DNA of 64,000 bases from an uncultured Bacteroides sp. (GTDB lineage: Bacteria; Bacteroidota; Bacteroidia; Bacteroidales; Bacteroidaceae): positions 62,001 through 126,000 of the forward strand of contig CALUOO010000003.1 in assembly GCA_944322345.1 (NCBI GenBank), in the 5' to 3' direction. The number at the start of each line of letters is the position of its first letter. Position 1 is the first letter of the stretch. Below are positions 29,119 to 38,766 of the stretch, one piece after another. Under the pieces are notes generated by a model, which saw only the letters and a program-made list of their open reading frames with translations, was not told where the DNA came from and searched no databases. The translations under genes and the position numbers were made by a program.

Positions 29119-29736
29119 TTAATTCTTTTTCCGCTGATTCACATTATTCCCTTTATTACCATTACTAGATTTCGGACGATAATACAAATTAATGCGTGCA
29201 GCCATTACACGAAGGATATCCTCTGTCATCTGTAACTTTCCTCCTGACAATTCCTGTAAATCTTCTGCAATTTTACGATCATCTACCGTGTCTTTATTCC
29301 ACGACATATAATCTTTCTTCATATGATTACATATCATTGCTACCAGATTGTTTTTCTCAACACCTTCGGGAAACTCACATGCTTTTTTAATCAATACTTC
29401 TAACGTATGTCCATAATGACGATAACGCATACAAGCATGTGGATAAGGTATTGGTTCTGGCTTTGTAACCAGATTATCTTTACGAATAACCTCGTATGGA
29501 TAATCTATGTCCAGCTGAAAGCCTGACATAATAGCCAAATGATCCCAAAGCTTATGTTTAAAATCCGGAACATCACGTAAATGAGGAAACATATTTCCCA
29601 TTATATTGATAATAGTATTTGCACAACGTTGACGTTCTGCCCGATCCTGAATTGTTAATGCATAATCCACCATATTCTGAATACTACGTCCGTATTCAGG
29701 AAGCGACATTTTTTTTTGTTGAGTATTATATTGCAT
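29119..29736 (-). CDS. DUF4290 family protein
   Basis: A 205-aa cytoplasmic, helical, charged protein with no membrane segment. The opening MQYNTQQKKMSLPEYGRSIQ and the MCxHxxKD-like motif NHMKKDYMSWNKD near 139 recall the Bacteroidetes-specific DUF4290 family, typically encoded directly before murA as here. The C-terminal tail is a basic, Asn-rich extension. Biochemical role unknown; location suggests a link to cell-wall synthesis. Confidence 0.82.
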   Translation of the reverse strand: MQYNTQQKKMSLPEYGRSIQNMVDYALTIQDRAERQRCANTIINIMGNMFPHLRDVPDFKHKLWDHLAIMSGFQLDIDYPYEVIRKDNLVTKPEPIPYPHACMRYRHYGHTLEVLIKKACEFPEGVEKNNLVAMICNHMKKDYMSWNKDTVDDRKIAEDLQELSGGKLQMTEDILRVMAARINLYYRPKSSNGNKGNNVNQRKKN

Positions 29737-29787
29737 TCTCCCTATGTAAAAATTGATAATAATCTATTTTTCTGATACAACGTCTTC

Positions 29788-30477
29788 TTACAAAAGCTTT
29801 TTAGGCTGTGAAGCAACAAATTCTTTTAAATAAAAAGGTTCAAAATATGCGACATCCTTATAATCCTTACATGCAACAGCCTTTTCTGCCAATGGAAACA
29901 TCATTTTAGCTAATGGATAAATATCTTCAATGAAATGAGCATTAGGATGCATAATTTTTCCTTTACATTTAGCAGAGCCATTTCCAAAGAAATATACAGG
30001 ATACTTATCCAAAAAATCAAGATAAGAATTTTCGTCTATAATATCAGCAGCTGTTTCACGTTTCACATTCAAGGCACGATCATAGATAGAAGCATATACT
30101 TCCATACGACGAGCATCAAGCATTGGACATAATAAAGCATCCTCAGGTAAATCATGATACAACAATACTGGAACACATAAAATTTTCAATGTAGGAATAC
30201 CAATCAATGGGACATTACTTCCGTAACAAATACCCTTTGCCATAGAGACACCAATCCTAAGACCTGTATAAGATCCTGGTCCACAACTTACAGCAACTGC
30301 ATCCAATGGTATAGCATGACTATTAATAAATGACAAAGCCTCATCAACAAAAACTCCTAAAGAAACAGCATGAGACGGACCCGTCAAATCTTCTTTTACA
30401 AAGACTGTTTGTCCATCCTGACTAACAGCAACGGAGCAAACAGAAGTAGAGGTTTCAATATTTAGAATACACGACAT
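29788..30477 (-). CDS. tsaB: tRNA threonylcarbamoyladenosine biosynthesis protein TsaB
   Basis: TsaB is the non-catalytic partner of TsaD in making t6A37 on ANN-decoding tRNAs. The 229-aa product has the actin-like ATPase-fold opening ILNIETSTSVCSVAV and the family signature SCGPGSYTGLRIGVSMAKG near residues 64-82. It is the first gene of the long minus-strand operon and has a -7 box upstream that faces the yicC promoter. Confidence 0.93.
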   Translation of the reverse strand: MSCILNIETSTSVCSVAVSQDGQTVFVKEDLTGPSHAVSLGVFVDEALSFINSHAIPLDAVAVSCGPGSYTGLRIGVSMAKGICYGSNVPLIGIPTLKILCVPVLLYHDLPEDALLCPMLDARRMEVYASIYDRALNVKRETAADIIDENSYLDFLDKYPVYFFGNGSAKCKGKIMHPNAHFIEDIYPLAKMMFPLAEKAVACKDYKDVAYFEPFYLKEFVASQPKKLL

Positions 30478-30501
30478 AGAAATCTACATAGTTAGTTGTG
30501 G

Positions 30502-30509
30502 CAAAAGTA
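30502..30509 (-). promoter_or_regulatory. -7 box of the tsaB operon
   Basis: On the minus strand this reads TACTTTTG, an exact TAnnTTTG match about 25 bp before tsaB. Confidence 0.6.
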
Positions 30510-30541
30510 CATGATTATTTCCAAATCTTAAAATAATCGTG

Positions 30542-30549
30542 TATTTTTG
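30542..30549 (+). promoter_or_regulatory. -7 box of the yicC operon
   Basis: TATTTTTG is an exact match 18 bp before the yicC start, giving a very short leader. Confidence 0.6.
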
Positions 30550-30566
30550 CACAAAACTTTAAGATT

Positions 30567-31445
30567 ATGATACAGTCAATGACAGGATATGGTAAGGCGA
30601 CAGCCGAACTTCCTGATAAAAAGATAAATGTAGAGATCAAATCGCTTAATAGTAAAGCAATGGATCTATCCACTCGTATTGCTCCAATTTACCGGGAGAA
30701 AGAGATGGAAATACGTAACGAAATTTCAAAAACATTGGAACGTGGAAAAGTAGATTTCAGTTTATGGATAGAGAAAAAAGAAGGAACTGAAAATGCAACG
30801 CCTATCAACCAAACACTAATCGAGGGATATTACCAACAAATTCAAGCAATCTCACAAAAATTAAATATTCCTGTTCCATCCGATTGGTTCCAAACATTGC
30901 TTCGATTGCCCGACGTCATGACAAAAACAGAAGTACAAGAACTCAGTGAAGAAGAATGGAAAACCGCACAAGACTGTATTTCAGAAGCGATAGGTCATCT
31001 TGTTGATTTCCGTAAGCAAGAAGGCGAAGCATTAGAAAAGAAGTTCCGAGAAAAAATCAAGAACATTACCAATTTATTGGAGTCCATCACTCCATTTGAG
31101 AAAGAGCGGGTAGAAAAAATAAAAGAACGCATTACAGATGCACTTGAAAAAACATTAAATACAGACTATGACAAAAATAGACTGGAGCAGGAGCTCATCT
31201 ACTATATTGAAAAACTTGATGTAAACGAAGAAAAACAGCGGTTGAGCAATCACTTAAAATATTTCATCAACACATTGGAAAACGGTAGTGGTCAAGGCAA
31301 AAAGCTTGGTTTTATCGCTCAGGAAATGGGGCGTGAAATCAACACATTAGGCAGCAAGTCTAATCATGCCGAGATGCAAAAAATCGTTGTACAGATGAAA
31401 GACGAATTAGAGCAAATCAAAGAACAAGTCTTGAATGTGATGTAA
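30567..31445 (+). CDS. yicC: YicC family endoribonuclease
   Basis: YicC-family proteins are RNases implicated in sRNA turnover. The 292-aa product begins with the signature MIQSMTGYGKA and ends with the conserved C-terminal DUF1732 block (LGFIAQEMGREINTLGSKSNHAEMQ split across residues about 251-276, then VQMKDELEQIKEQVLNVM). The region between is charged and helical. It heads the operon yicC-gmk-small membrane protein-nadD, and the yicC-gmk pairing is widely conserved. Confidence 0.93.
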   Translation: MIQSMTGYGKATAELPDKKINVEIKSLNSKAMDLSTRIAPIYREKEMEIRNEISKTLERGKVDFSLWIEKKEGTENATPINQTLIEGYYQQIQAISQKLNIPVPSDWFQTLLRLPDVMTKTEVQELSEEEWKTAQDCISEAIGHLVDFRKQEGEALEKKFREKIKNITNLLESITPFEKERVEKIKERITDALEKTLNTDYDKNRLEQELIYYIEKLDVNEEKQRLSNHLKYFINTLENGSGQGKKLGFIAQEMGREINTLGSKSNHAEMQKIVVQMKDELEQIKEQVLNVM

Positions 31446-31479
31446 TATTCGATCTTATTTATCAATAAAAACAATAACC

Positions 31480-32046
31480 ATGATAGGTAAACTAATCATA
31501 TTTTCAGCACCTTCAGGCTCAGGTAAATCGACTATTATCAATTATCTTCTGCAACAAAACCTAAATCTCTCATTCTCCATCTCCGCTACCAGCCGCGCGC
31601 CAAGAGGGACAGAAAAGAATGGAGTGGAGTATTTCTTCCTTACCCCCGAAGAATTCCGTCAACGAATTGACAATAATGAATTCCTCGAATATGAAGAAGT
31701 ATACAAGGACCGTTATTACGGAACATTGAAAGCACAAGTAGAAAAACAGTTAGAAGAAGGACAAAACATTATTTTTGATGTTGACGTAGTAGGTGGTTGT
31801 AATATCAAAAAATATTATGGGAATCGTGCTTTGTCTGTTTTTATCCAACCACCCTCTATCGAAGAGTTACGCAAGCGCTTAAACGGCCGTGGAACTGATA
31901 CAGCAGAAGTAATCGAAAGCCGTATTGCTAAAGCAGAATATGAGCTAAGTTTTGCTTCTAAATTCGACCGAATTATTATCAATGATGATTTAGACAAGGC
32001 TAAAGCAGAATCATTACGTATTATTACCGACTTTCTTAACAAATAA
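31480..32046 (+). CDS. gmk: Guanylate kinase
   Basis: Phosphorylates GMP to GDP with ATP. The 188-aa product has the P-loop APSGSGKST at residues 9-17, the GMP-binding SRAPRGTEKNGVEYFF near 37 and the LID region NGRGTDTAEVIESRIAKA near 132. It is 34 bp after yicC and 8 bp before the next gene, clearly co-transcribed. Confidence 0.96.
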   Translation: MIGKLIIFSAPSGSGKSTIINYLLQQNLNLSFSISATSRAPRGTEKNGVEYFFLTPEEFRQRIDNNEFLEYEEVYKDRYYGTLKAQVEKQLEEGQNIIFDVDVVGGCNIKKYYGNRALSVFIQPPSIEELRKRLNGRGTDTAEVIESRIAKAEYELSFASKFDRIIINDDLDKAKAESLRIITDFLNK

Positions 32047-32054
32047 TATATCGA

Positions 32055-32297
32055 ATGGAGAAAAAAGCCCCCAAGAACTATCCGCCGCGTATTGTCAAAA
32101 CAATGACAACACTATGTTGTATTACTGGGTTTATTAGCCTGACAGGGGGCATTTTATCTCTCTACATATATCTAAACACTAATGAAAAGAGAACATTCTA
32201 TCTCATTGCCATCCTTGTATTTTTTCTCATTGCTATCCGACAGATTGTAATACTTCCCAAATGGCTTAAGCTCTTAAAAACGACTAAGACCTTCTAA
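32055..32297 (+). CDS. Small two-helix membrane protein
   Basis: An 80-aa protein with two hydrophobic segments (about residues 18-40 and 46-66), a basic N terminus and a basic C-terminal tail. I do not recognise a family. It is tightly packed between gmk (8 bp) and nadD (7 bp), so it is real and co-expressed with them. Function unknown. Confidence 0.75.
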   Translation: MEKKAPKNYPPRIVKTMTTLCCITGFISLTGGILSLYIYLNTNEKRTFYLIAILVFFLIAIRQIVILPKWLKLLKTTKTF

Positions 32298-32304
32298 TTA
32301 TTCA

Positions 32305-32922
32305 ATGAATAGCAAAACATATATCAAAACTGGAGTCTTCAGCGGATCTTTTAACCCAATCCATATCGGTCATTTGGCACTAGCCAATTATCTGTGTGAA
32401 TATGAAAACCTCGATGAAATATGGTTTATGGTTACTCCACAAAATCCTTTTAAACAACAGGTGGATTTATGGGATGAGAGCTTACGATTGAAATTAGTTA
32501 CACTAGCAATAAAAGACTATCCCCGCTTCAAAGCATCAGATTTCGAATTTCATCTTCCACGTCCTTCTTATAGCGTACATACATTAGAGAAATTGCGACT
32601 TGCTTTTCCCGATAGAAAATTTCACCTAATTATAGGTTCCGATAATTGGCTTACATTCGAACATTGGTATCGGCCGGAACAAATTATTAAAGAAAACGCT
32701 ATTATTGTCTATCCACGTCCAGGATATCCTATCCCAGAAAAGACAAACACACATACTAACGTACGTTTCGTCCATTCCCCTATACTAGAAATCAGTTCTA
32801 CTTTCATCCGAAAAGCACTAGAAGAAGGAAAAGACATCAGGTATTTTCTTCATCCGGCAGTATGGGATTTTTTACAAAAACATACTACAAAAATCAGCCA
32901 GAATCTGACAACTGATTTTTAA
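32305..32922 (+). CDS. nadD: Nicotinate-nucleotide adenylyltransferase
   Basis: Converts nicotinate mononucleotide to deamido-NAD in NAD synthesis. The 205-aa product has the nucleotidyltransferase signature [14 protein letters not shown] at about residues 14-27, IIGSDNW near 112 and the C-terminal [10 protein letters not shown] near 165. It is last in the yicC operon. Its stop codon overlaps the stop of the convergent phosphoesterase gene. Confidence 0.94.
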   Translation: MNSKTYIKTGVFSGSFNPIHIGHLALANYLCEYENLDEIWFMVTPQNPFKQQVDLWDESLRLKLVTLAIKDYPRFKASDFEFHLPRPSYSVHTLEKLRLAFPDRKFHLIIGSDNWLTFEHWYRPEQIIKENAIIVYPRPGYPIPEKTNTHTNVRFVHSPILEISSTFIRKALEEGKDIRYFLHPAVWDFLQKHTTKISQNLTTDF

Positions 32923-33812
32923 AAACAAGCACTATGAAGAATCACCATCACTACCTCTGATGGAGCTCCTATACGAATAGGCAAACGTGAAGTGCCAACT
33001 CCATTTGTTATCACAACAGGGATGCGAGAGGAATTAGAGGTTACACCTGTAAGAAATCGCTTACCATAATGTGAATTTATTACAGGAGTAATACCCAAAA
33101 TACGTACCTGCCCTCCATGGGTATGTCCTGCCAATACTAGATCAGTATGAGTAATATCAACATCTTCTGCATAATCTGGAGTATGTGTCAGCAAAACAAC
33201 AAAATCTCCGGATGAAAGGGAAAGTGTAGGAGAAACTCCGTTTTCTGACAATTGGAAAGGATTGCGGACTCCGGCAATAAGTATCTGTTCATCCCCCAAC
33301 CTCAATGTATCTACCCGATGTTCTAATGCATGTATACCATAATGTTCCATTGTTCGGACAATTTCATCATAACAGCGTTCATAATCATTATTTCCCATAA
33401 CACCATAAATTCCTTGTGTTGTCTCAACCTGCGACAATGTTGAAAACAACGGATCTACATACTCACACCCTTCTTGATAATCACCCCCTAACAGCAAGAC
33501 ATCCGGTTTTAATTTATTTAGCAAACACACCAAATTATCCAGTCCTTTCTTCTTTAACAGACTTTCATAATGCAAATCAGAGACAAAAGCAATACGAAAT
33601 CCTTCAAATGACGCAGGAACATCCGGATGAGTCATATGATAAGTTACAACACGTTTAACACCACGAGCAGCACCTACTCCTAAACGTTTTTGCGAACGGA
33701 CAATCTGTATTTTTGAGACCTCAGATCCAAACGTCACAATCTGTTCTGACCGACATGAGTAAGTCATTATTAATAATAAAGCACACAATGCTACAAAGAA
33801 AGTTTTTTCCAT
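32919..33812 (-). CDS. Membrane-associated metallophosphoesterase (YkuE/LpxG-like)
   Basis: A calcineurin-type phosphoesterase with an N-terminal signal or anchor ending near MTYSCRSE. The start at 33812 (MEKTFFVAL, 297 aa) is chosen because a -7 promoter box lies between it and the upstream in-frame ATG at 33851. Metal motifs are complete: SDLHYE near 67, GGDYQEG near 109, GNNDYE near 140, LTHTPDY near 202 and GHTHGGQ near 229. The substrate is not evident; relatives act on UDP-diacylglucosamine or other envelope phosphodiesters. Confidence 0.88.
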   Translation of the reverse strand: MEKTFFVALCALLLIMTYSCRSEQIVTFGSEVSKIQIVRSQKRLGVGAARGVKRVVTYHMTHPDVPASFEGFRIAFVSDLHYESLLKKKGLDNLVCLLNKLKPDVLLLGGDYQEGCEYVDPLFSTLSQVETTQGIYGVMGNNDYERCYDEIVRTMEHYGIHALEHRVDTLRLGDEQILIAGVRNPFQLSENGVSPTLSLSSGDFVVLLTHTPDYAEDVDITHTDLVLAGHTHGGQVRILGITPVINSHYGKRFLTGVTSNSSRIPVVITNGVGTSRLPIRIGAPSEVVMVILHSACF

Positions 33813-33832
33813 ATTCCATCTAAGCCAATATG

Positions 33833-33840
33833 CAAATATA
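33833..33840 (-). promoter_or_regulatory. -7 box of the metallophosphoesterase gene
   Basis: On the minus strand this reads TATATTTG, 20 bp before the chosen start and downstream of the longer ORF's ATG. It therefore decides the start codon. Confidence 0.65.
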
Positions 33841-33852
33841 AGGAAATTCATG

Positions 33853-33860
33853 TACTTTTG
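33853..33860 (+). promoter_or_regulatory. -7 box of menA
   Basis: TACTTTTG is an exact match 32 bp before menA. The divergent -7 box is only 12 bp away, so the two promoters overlap. Confidence 0.65.
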
Positions 33861-33891
33861 TCATTCCCAAAGTGACTAAAAAGAAGAGAAC

Positions 33892-34776
33892 ATGAACACC
33901 GTAAAGCATAATTCATTATACGCATGGGTCTTGGCCTCACGTCCTAAAACACTGACAGGAGCCATCATACCTGTAATGATCGGAACAGCACTTGCCGTAA
34001 GAGATAACTGTTTCCAAGCATGCCCCGCCATTGTCTGTACACTATTTGCCTGCCTAATGCAAATAGCAGCAAATTTCATCAACGATCTTTTTGACTATCT
34101 GAAAGGAACAGACCGTGAAGACCGACTCGGTCCTGAACGTGCCTGTGCCCAAGGATGGATCTCTCCGAGAGCAATGAAAGCTGGCATATTATTGACTGTT
34201 ACCATAGCATGTCTTCTCGGTTGCACACTACTATTCTACGCAGGTTGGGAACTGATTATTATAGGACTTCTTTGTGTCATTTTTGCTTTTCTATACACTA
34301 CCTGTTTGTCTTACAATGGTTGGGGAGATATTCTAGTAATTGTATTTTTTGGTTTTGTTCCCGTAGGAGGCACTTACTATGTACAATCTTTATCATGGAA
34401 CTCCAGTGTTACAATCATCTCGTTAGCATGCGGACTGGTAATTGACACATTATTGGTTGTCAATAATTACCGAGACCGGAAAGCTGATGCACTCAGTGGA
34501 AAACGCACAATTATTGTCCGCTTCGGTGAAAAATTCGGAGAGTTCTTTTATCTCCTGCTTGGATTGATTGCTTCTCTACTCTGCACATGGTTTATTACAC
34601 AAAACAGCCCTTATGCAGGACTACTTCCTTTAATTTATTTAATTCCGCACTTTATAACTTGGAAACGTATGATACATATCAATAACGGTAAAGAGCTGAA
34701 CAGAATTCTCGGAGAAACTTCACGCAACATGCTCTTATTTGGCATCCTACTATCAATAGGATTACTGTTAACTTAG
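33892..34776 (+). CDS. menA: 1,4-Dihydroxy-2-naphthoate polyprenyltransferase
   Basis: Attaches the prenyl tail in menaquinone synthesis at the inner membrane. A UbiA-fold protein of 294 aa with about nine membrane helices. The two Asp-rich motifs are present: NDLFDYLKGTDRED near residue 64 and NNYRDRKADALSGKRT near 190. The opening ASRPKTLTGAIIPVMIG is typical of MenA. It stands alone between a divergent phosphoesterase and a convergent sialidase gene. Confidence 0.95.
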   Translation: MNTVKHNSLYAWVLASRPKTLTGAIIPVMIGTALAVRDNCFQACPAIVCTLFACLMQIAANFINDLFDYLKGTDREDRLGPERACAQGWISPRAMKAGILLTVTIACLLGCTLLFYAGWELIIIGLLCVIFAFLYTTCLSYNGWGDILVIVFFGFVPVGGTYYVQSLSWNSSVTIISLACGLVIDTLLVVNNYRDRKADALSGKRTIIVRFGEKFGEFFYLLLGLIASLLCTWFITQNSPYAGLLPLIYLIPHFITWKRMIHINNGKELNRILGETSRNMLLFGILLSIGLLLT

Positions 34777-34785
34777 AATCGGGGG

Positions 34786-36416
34786 TTAATTATTCTTCAG
34801 TAAATCTGCAATCTTTATTTTCTGAAAAATCAGTTGAGCTCCACTTCCTTCATAAACAACGCCTAGAGTTTCTCTATCTACAGAAGTAATACAAGAATAC
34901 CCATAACCACCCCATTCGTCTAATACCAGCCAATATTTCTCTGGCCACGCCATACCATCATCCAAACTTAATTTTAGTGTCAAATGATTGCGTGCACAAT
35001 AAGAATTCGGATTAAGAAATACCAATAAAGATTTCTTTTTCCCCTTCACCTTATAATAATGTTTGTGGATAGAAGCCATGCAAGTAGGCTCTGTCAGAAC
35101 AGAATGTGAAGTTGGATGCTCACTCCATGTGTTTCCCAAATCATTAGTTATACAGATTCTACGTCCATTAGGGCTCTCAACATTATGATTCCGGTTATCA
35201 CGCATATTCAGCATTAAAGAACCATCTTCCAGTTCGACAGCCATACATTCAGTTGTATTTGAATATGCAGGATTACTAGCTACCCACGTTTGTCCACCAT
35301 CTTTGCTATATGTAATGTTTGAGAAAGGTTTTCCCGATGCATCCCGCCCTTGAGTTGGAAAAACCAATGTACCATCCTTCAACGTAATTCCATGTCCGGG
35401 AGCCGGTGCATACAACCACCATTCAGGGCGTTTTGTTGCTGGTGTAATATTTACCGGAGTACTCCAAGTCTTACCATCATCTTTACTATACGTAATCAAA
35501 AACTGAGAAGTCTGCTTTACTTCCACCCCCGGTTGTGATCCTTTGGCATGCCACTGATGAATCCATTGCGAACTTTCTTCTGTCAGCCCTTCAACCCATT
35601 GCCCTGTATTACGATCAAGTACTCCATGCATCCATAATCCGGCAACAAAAATAGTCCCAGTGTAATCATCAACAAGTATACACGCATCACTCACTCCATT
35701 GAATTCTTCGGGCAAGCCTCCCCATTTTCCTTGATCAAGAACACATTGCATCGGTTTCCATGTCTGTCCACCATCTTCACTTCTATTCATAGCAATATCG
35801 ATGTCTCCCTGCAAATCACGTGCAGACCTCCAACGCGCATCATAAATAGTCAGTAAAGTTCCTTTTTTAGAAGTCGCCAGTCCCGGTATTCTACTTGTAT
35901 GAACTCCATCTTGGAAAGATAAGCGCAAAGGACATCCTACACGCAATCCCTCCTTATAAACCTGGTCTAATACAACATTTCCTGTATTCCAACTAACCTC
36001 TGTACAGTTGACATTAATACGGTGCAACAAATTTACATCCGTGTTCAGCCCCACAGCAAATGCCCAGTAACAAGTATCCCGCACAAGCGGCAAGCATACC
36101 CGAAAATGTCCTTTCATAGCATCTGCACGAGAATAAGCCAATAATTTATTTTTTAAAATCCTTCCTTGCTCATTACATTCATAAAGCGCAATATGCTTCA
36201 CATCCTTTAGATCTGACGTACCTTTAAAATCATAAGAGATACCTGTCAGTACAATCTTCCGACAGTCTGAATTAACTACTCGTATAAAGCCTACCGGATT
36301 AGTCTCCATCCCCGATAGAACAGGCAACGAAGCTCTCTGATAGTTTATTTCTACCTTTTGAGCTTTAACAGGATTTATAAATAAAAAAGAAGGAATAAAG
36401 TCCAATACGTCTTCAT
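34786..36416 (-). pseudogene. GH33-type exo-alpha-sialidase with frameshifted signal peptide
   Basis: The main frame (34786-36405) encodes a GH33 sialidase: an N-terminal beta-sandwich (about 1-150), SRIPGLATS with the first catalytic Arg near 173, Asp boxes SEDGGQTW, SKDDGKTW, SKDGGQTW and TNDLGNTW, the acid in NTTEC, NMRDNRN with a second Arg, and GYGYSC with the nucleophile Tyr. That frame begins at a TTG with a partial hydrophobic leader. An ATG at 36416 in another frame encodes MKTYWTLFLLFYL then stops. One extra T in the six-T run (36383-36388 on plus) would fuse it into MKTYWTLFLLFLFINPVKAQ, a normal signal peptide. It is either a frameshift, a phase-variable tract or a sequencing slip. 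Confidence 0.8.
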
Positions 36417-36440
36417 GATATTACATATTAAAGTGAACGA

Positions 36441-36478
36441 TAAAGGGGAATAAAAACATAAACTTTTACTCCCCTTTA
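36441..36478 (-). terminator. Hairpin after rfbB
   Basis: A 9-bp stem TAAAGGGGA/TCCCCTTTA continues after one mismatch as TAAAA/TTTTA around a short loop. It lies 26 bp past the rfbB stop. Confidence 0.65.
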
Positions 36479-36503
36479 CCGACACATACGTTAGCTTAAA
36501 AAA

Positions 36504-37640
36504 TTATTTACCATACATTTTTTCATAATATTTCTGGTAATCGCCACTAGTTACCTCTTCTACCCACTCTTGGTTGTTCAGATACCATTCAATGGTTTTT
36601 ACAATACCAACTTCGAACTTCGTTTCCGGATACCATCCTAGTTCATTGGTTATCTTGGTAGGATCGATAGCATAGCGCTGGTCGTGTCCCAAACGGTCTT
36701 TCACAAAAGTGATTAAGTCTTCATTGATCCAATCGACTGCTATTTCACCATTCTCATCTTTCACTTTTTTCTTCAATACCTGACGATAAGCAGGGCACTC
36801 TTCCATCAACCGGCGAATAGTAGCAATAGTCAATTTTACAATCTCAAGGTTGGTCTTCTCGTTATGACCGCCCACATTATAAACCTCTCCTTCCTTGCCT
36901 TCACGCACTACAAGGTCGATGGCCTTACAATGATCTTCCACATAGAGCCAGTCGCGCACGTTGCTTCCATCGCCATAGACCGGCAAGTGTTTGCCTTCAA
37001 GAATATTCTTGATAATCAATGGTATCAACTTTTCCGGGAAATGATATGGGCCATAATTGTTAGAACAACGGGTAATAGTCACCGGCATCTTATAGGTATC
37101 ATGATAAGCCATCACCACCATGTCGGCACTTGTTTTAGAAGCACTGTACGGGCTATGCGGACAAACAGGAGTAGTCTCTGTAAAGTATCCCTCAGCACCA
37201 AGTGATCCATACACCTCATCTGTTGACACCTGATGATAGCGTACTCCTTTTCTCCACGTTGGGTATCCTTGTTCGTCTTTTCCCATTACCCATGCACGAC
37301 GGGCACAATCCAGCAGATTTTGTGTTCCTAGAATATTGGTTATCAGGAACAGTTGCGGATTTTCGATGCTTCGGTCCACATGACTTTCTGCAGCAAAGTT
37401 GACCACATAGTCAAAGCGATATTCGGAAAACAGGCGGTCTACCAACTCCCGATTACAAATATCTCCTTTAATAAAGAAACAACGTTCGTTATCTATATCT
37501 TTGGCAATTGTTCCCAGATTTCCCGCATAAGTCAAAGCATCCAGAATTACAACCTTAATATCACTATGTTTAGCCAATATATATTTAATATAGTTGGCAC
37601 CTATAAATCCGGCAGCGCCGGTCACTAAATAAGTCTTCAT
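36504..37640 (-). CDS. rfbB: dTDP-glucose 4,6-dehydratase
   Basis: Converts dTDP-glucose to dTDP-4-keto-6-deoxyglucose for surface polysaccharide sugars. An extended SDR of 378 aa with GAAGFIGANYIKYIL at residues 8-22, the active-site loop VSTDEVYGSLG near 137 and the catalytic YSASKTSAD (YxxxK) near 170. It lies 33 bp after rfbA in the same direction. rfbC and rfbD are not adjacent, so the end product of the pathway is not fixed by context. Confidence 0.95.
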   Translation of the reverse strand: MKTYLVTGAAGFIGANYIKYILAKHSDIKVVILDALTYAGNLGTIAKDIDNERCFFIKGDICNRELVDRLFSEYRFDYVVNFAAESHVDRSIENPQLFLITNILGTQNLLDCARRAWVMGKDEQGYPTWRKGVRYHQVSTDEVYGSLGAEGYFTETTPVCPHSPYSASKTSADMVVMAYHDTYKMPVTITRCSNNYGPYHFPEKLIPLIIKNILEGKHLPVYGDGSNVRDWLYVEDHCKAIDLVVREGKEGEVYNVGGHNEKTNLEIVKLTIATIRRLMEECPAYRQVLKKKVKDENGEIAVDWINEDLITFVKDRLGHDQRYAIDPTKITNELGWYPETKFEVGIVKTIEWYLNNQEWVEEVTSGDYQKYYEKMYGK

Positions 37641-37673
37641 ATAAATAGCAAAATCTTATTCTTAAGTTTAGTT

Positions 37674-38543
37674 TCAAGAATGTTTAGCAAGTTCAATCAG
37701 ATACTTGCCATACTCGGTCTTTTCAAGTCGTTGCCCCAGCAAAAGCAATTGCTCTGATGATATCCAGCCCTGACGCCAAGCAATCTCTTCAATACAACTG
37801 ATATAGAATCCCTGACGGTTCTGTATAGTAGCAACAAAATTGGAAGCTTCCAGCAGACTGTCGCAATTGCCTGTATCAAGCCATGCAAAGCCACGGCCAA
37901 AGAGCTCGACCTTCAGCGTGCCTTCTTCCAAATAAAGACGGTTCAGATCCGTTATTTCATACTCTCCACGGGCAGAAGGGCGTAACGACGCCGCTTTTTC
38001 CACTACAGTAGCATCGTAGAAGTAAAGTCCCGGAACAGCATAATTGCTTTTCGGCTGTAAAGGTTTCTCTTCCAATGAAATGACATTCCCTTCGCTGTCA
38101 AACTCCACCACTCCGTATGCACGGGGATCTTTTACATAATAACCGAAAATGCAAGCTCCTTTCGAGATACTCGCCGCACGGCGGAGCATAGCCGAGAATC
38201 CCTGTCCGTAAAACATATTATCCCCTAAAATCAGGCATCCCGGTTCACCATTCAGGAAATCAGCGCCTAATACAAAAGCCTGTGCCAATCCGTTTGGCTT
38301 CTCCTGAATTTTATAAGAAAACTTCATTCCCAATTCCTCTCCTGTCCCCAACAGGTCACGAAACATAGGAAGATCACGTGGAGTGGAGATAATCAAAATC
38401 TCACGTATGCCAGCCAACATCAGCGTAGACAACGGATAATAAATCATCGGTTTGTCATACACCGGCATTATCTGCTTAGAAATCGCTTTAGAAAGCGGAT
38501 AAAGACGTGTTGCACTTCCCCCCGCCAGAATAATTCCCTTCAT
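37674..38543 (-). CDS. rfbA: Glucose-1-phosphate thymidylyltransferase
   Basis: Makes dTDP-glucose from dTTP and glucose-1-phosphate. The start at 38543 ([18 protein letters not shown]) is chosen because the conserved nucleotide-binding GGSATRLYP must lie near the N terminus; the upstream 19 codons are not family-like. The 289-aa product also shows [26 protein letters not shown] and the substrate-binding [20 protein letters not shown]. It is first in the rfbA-rfbB pair. Confidence 0.95.
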   Translation of the reverse strand: MKGIILAGGSATRLYPLSKAISKQIMPVYDKPMIYYPLSTLMLAGIREILIISTPRDLPMFRDLLGTGEELGMKFSYKIQEKPNGLAQAFVLGADFLNGEPGCLILGDNMFYGQGFSAMLRRAASISKGACIFGYYVKDPRAYGVVEFDSEGNVISLEEKPLQPKSNYAVPGLYFYDATVVEKAASLRPSARGEYEITDLNRLYLEEGTLKVELFGRGFAWLDTGNCDSLLEASNFVATIQNRQGFYISCIEEIAWRQGWISSEQLLLLGQRLEKTEYGKYLIELAKHS

Positions 38544-38650
38544 ATTCTTAATGATTCTATAGATTTTGCGCAAAGTTCGGAAAGAAAATCGACGTGACAA
38601 AATCTTTTTCCTATTTTGCGAGGGTCTTCCTACTCATGATTAAGTGATTT

Positions 38651-38738
38651 ATTGGGAAAGGTTATCCAACAGATTGGCTAACCTTTGCTGACATGTCAGC
38701 TAACCTTTCCCAACACGTCAGCTAACCTTTCCCAACAA
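38651..38738. repeat. 22-bp tandem array, inverted copy of the 21.2-kb word
   Basis: Units start at 38651, 38673, 38695 and 38717, exactly 22 bp apart. The last two begin GTCAGCTAACCTTTCCCAAC; the first reads ATTGGGAAAGGTTATCCAAC and is inverted relative to them. The reverse complement of the array matches the 21175-21262 array over its first 34 or so bases. It lies between the yfcE-type gene and rfbA. Confidence 0.88.
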
Positions 38739-38766
38739 ACGGGATAAGAGCCGTTTTCACAAAGCA

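Noticed and set aside
38544-38600. 19-codon extension of rfbA
   Set aside because: The conserved GGSATRLYP motif must be near the N terminus and the extension has no family resemblance.
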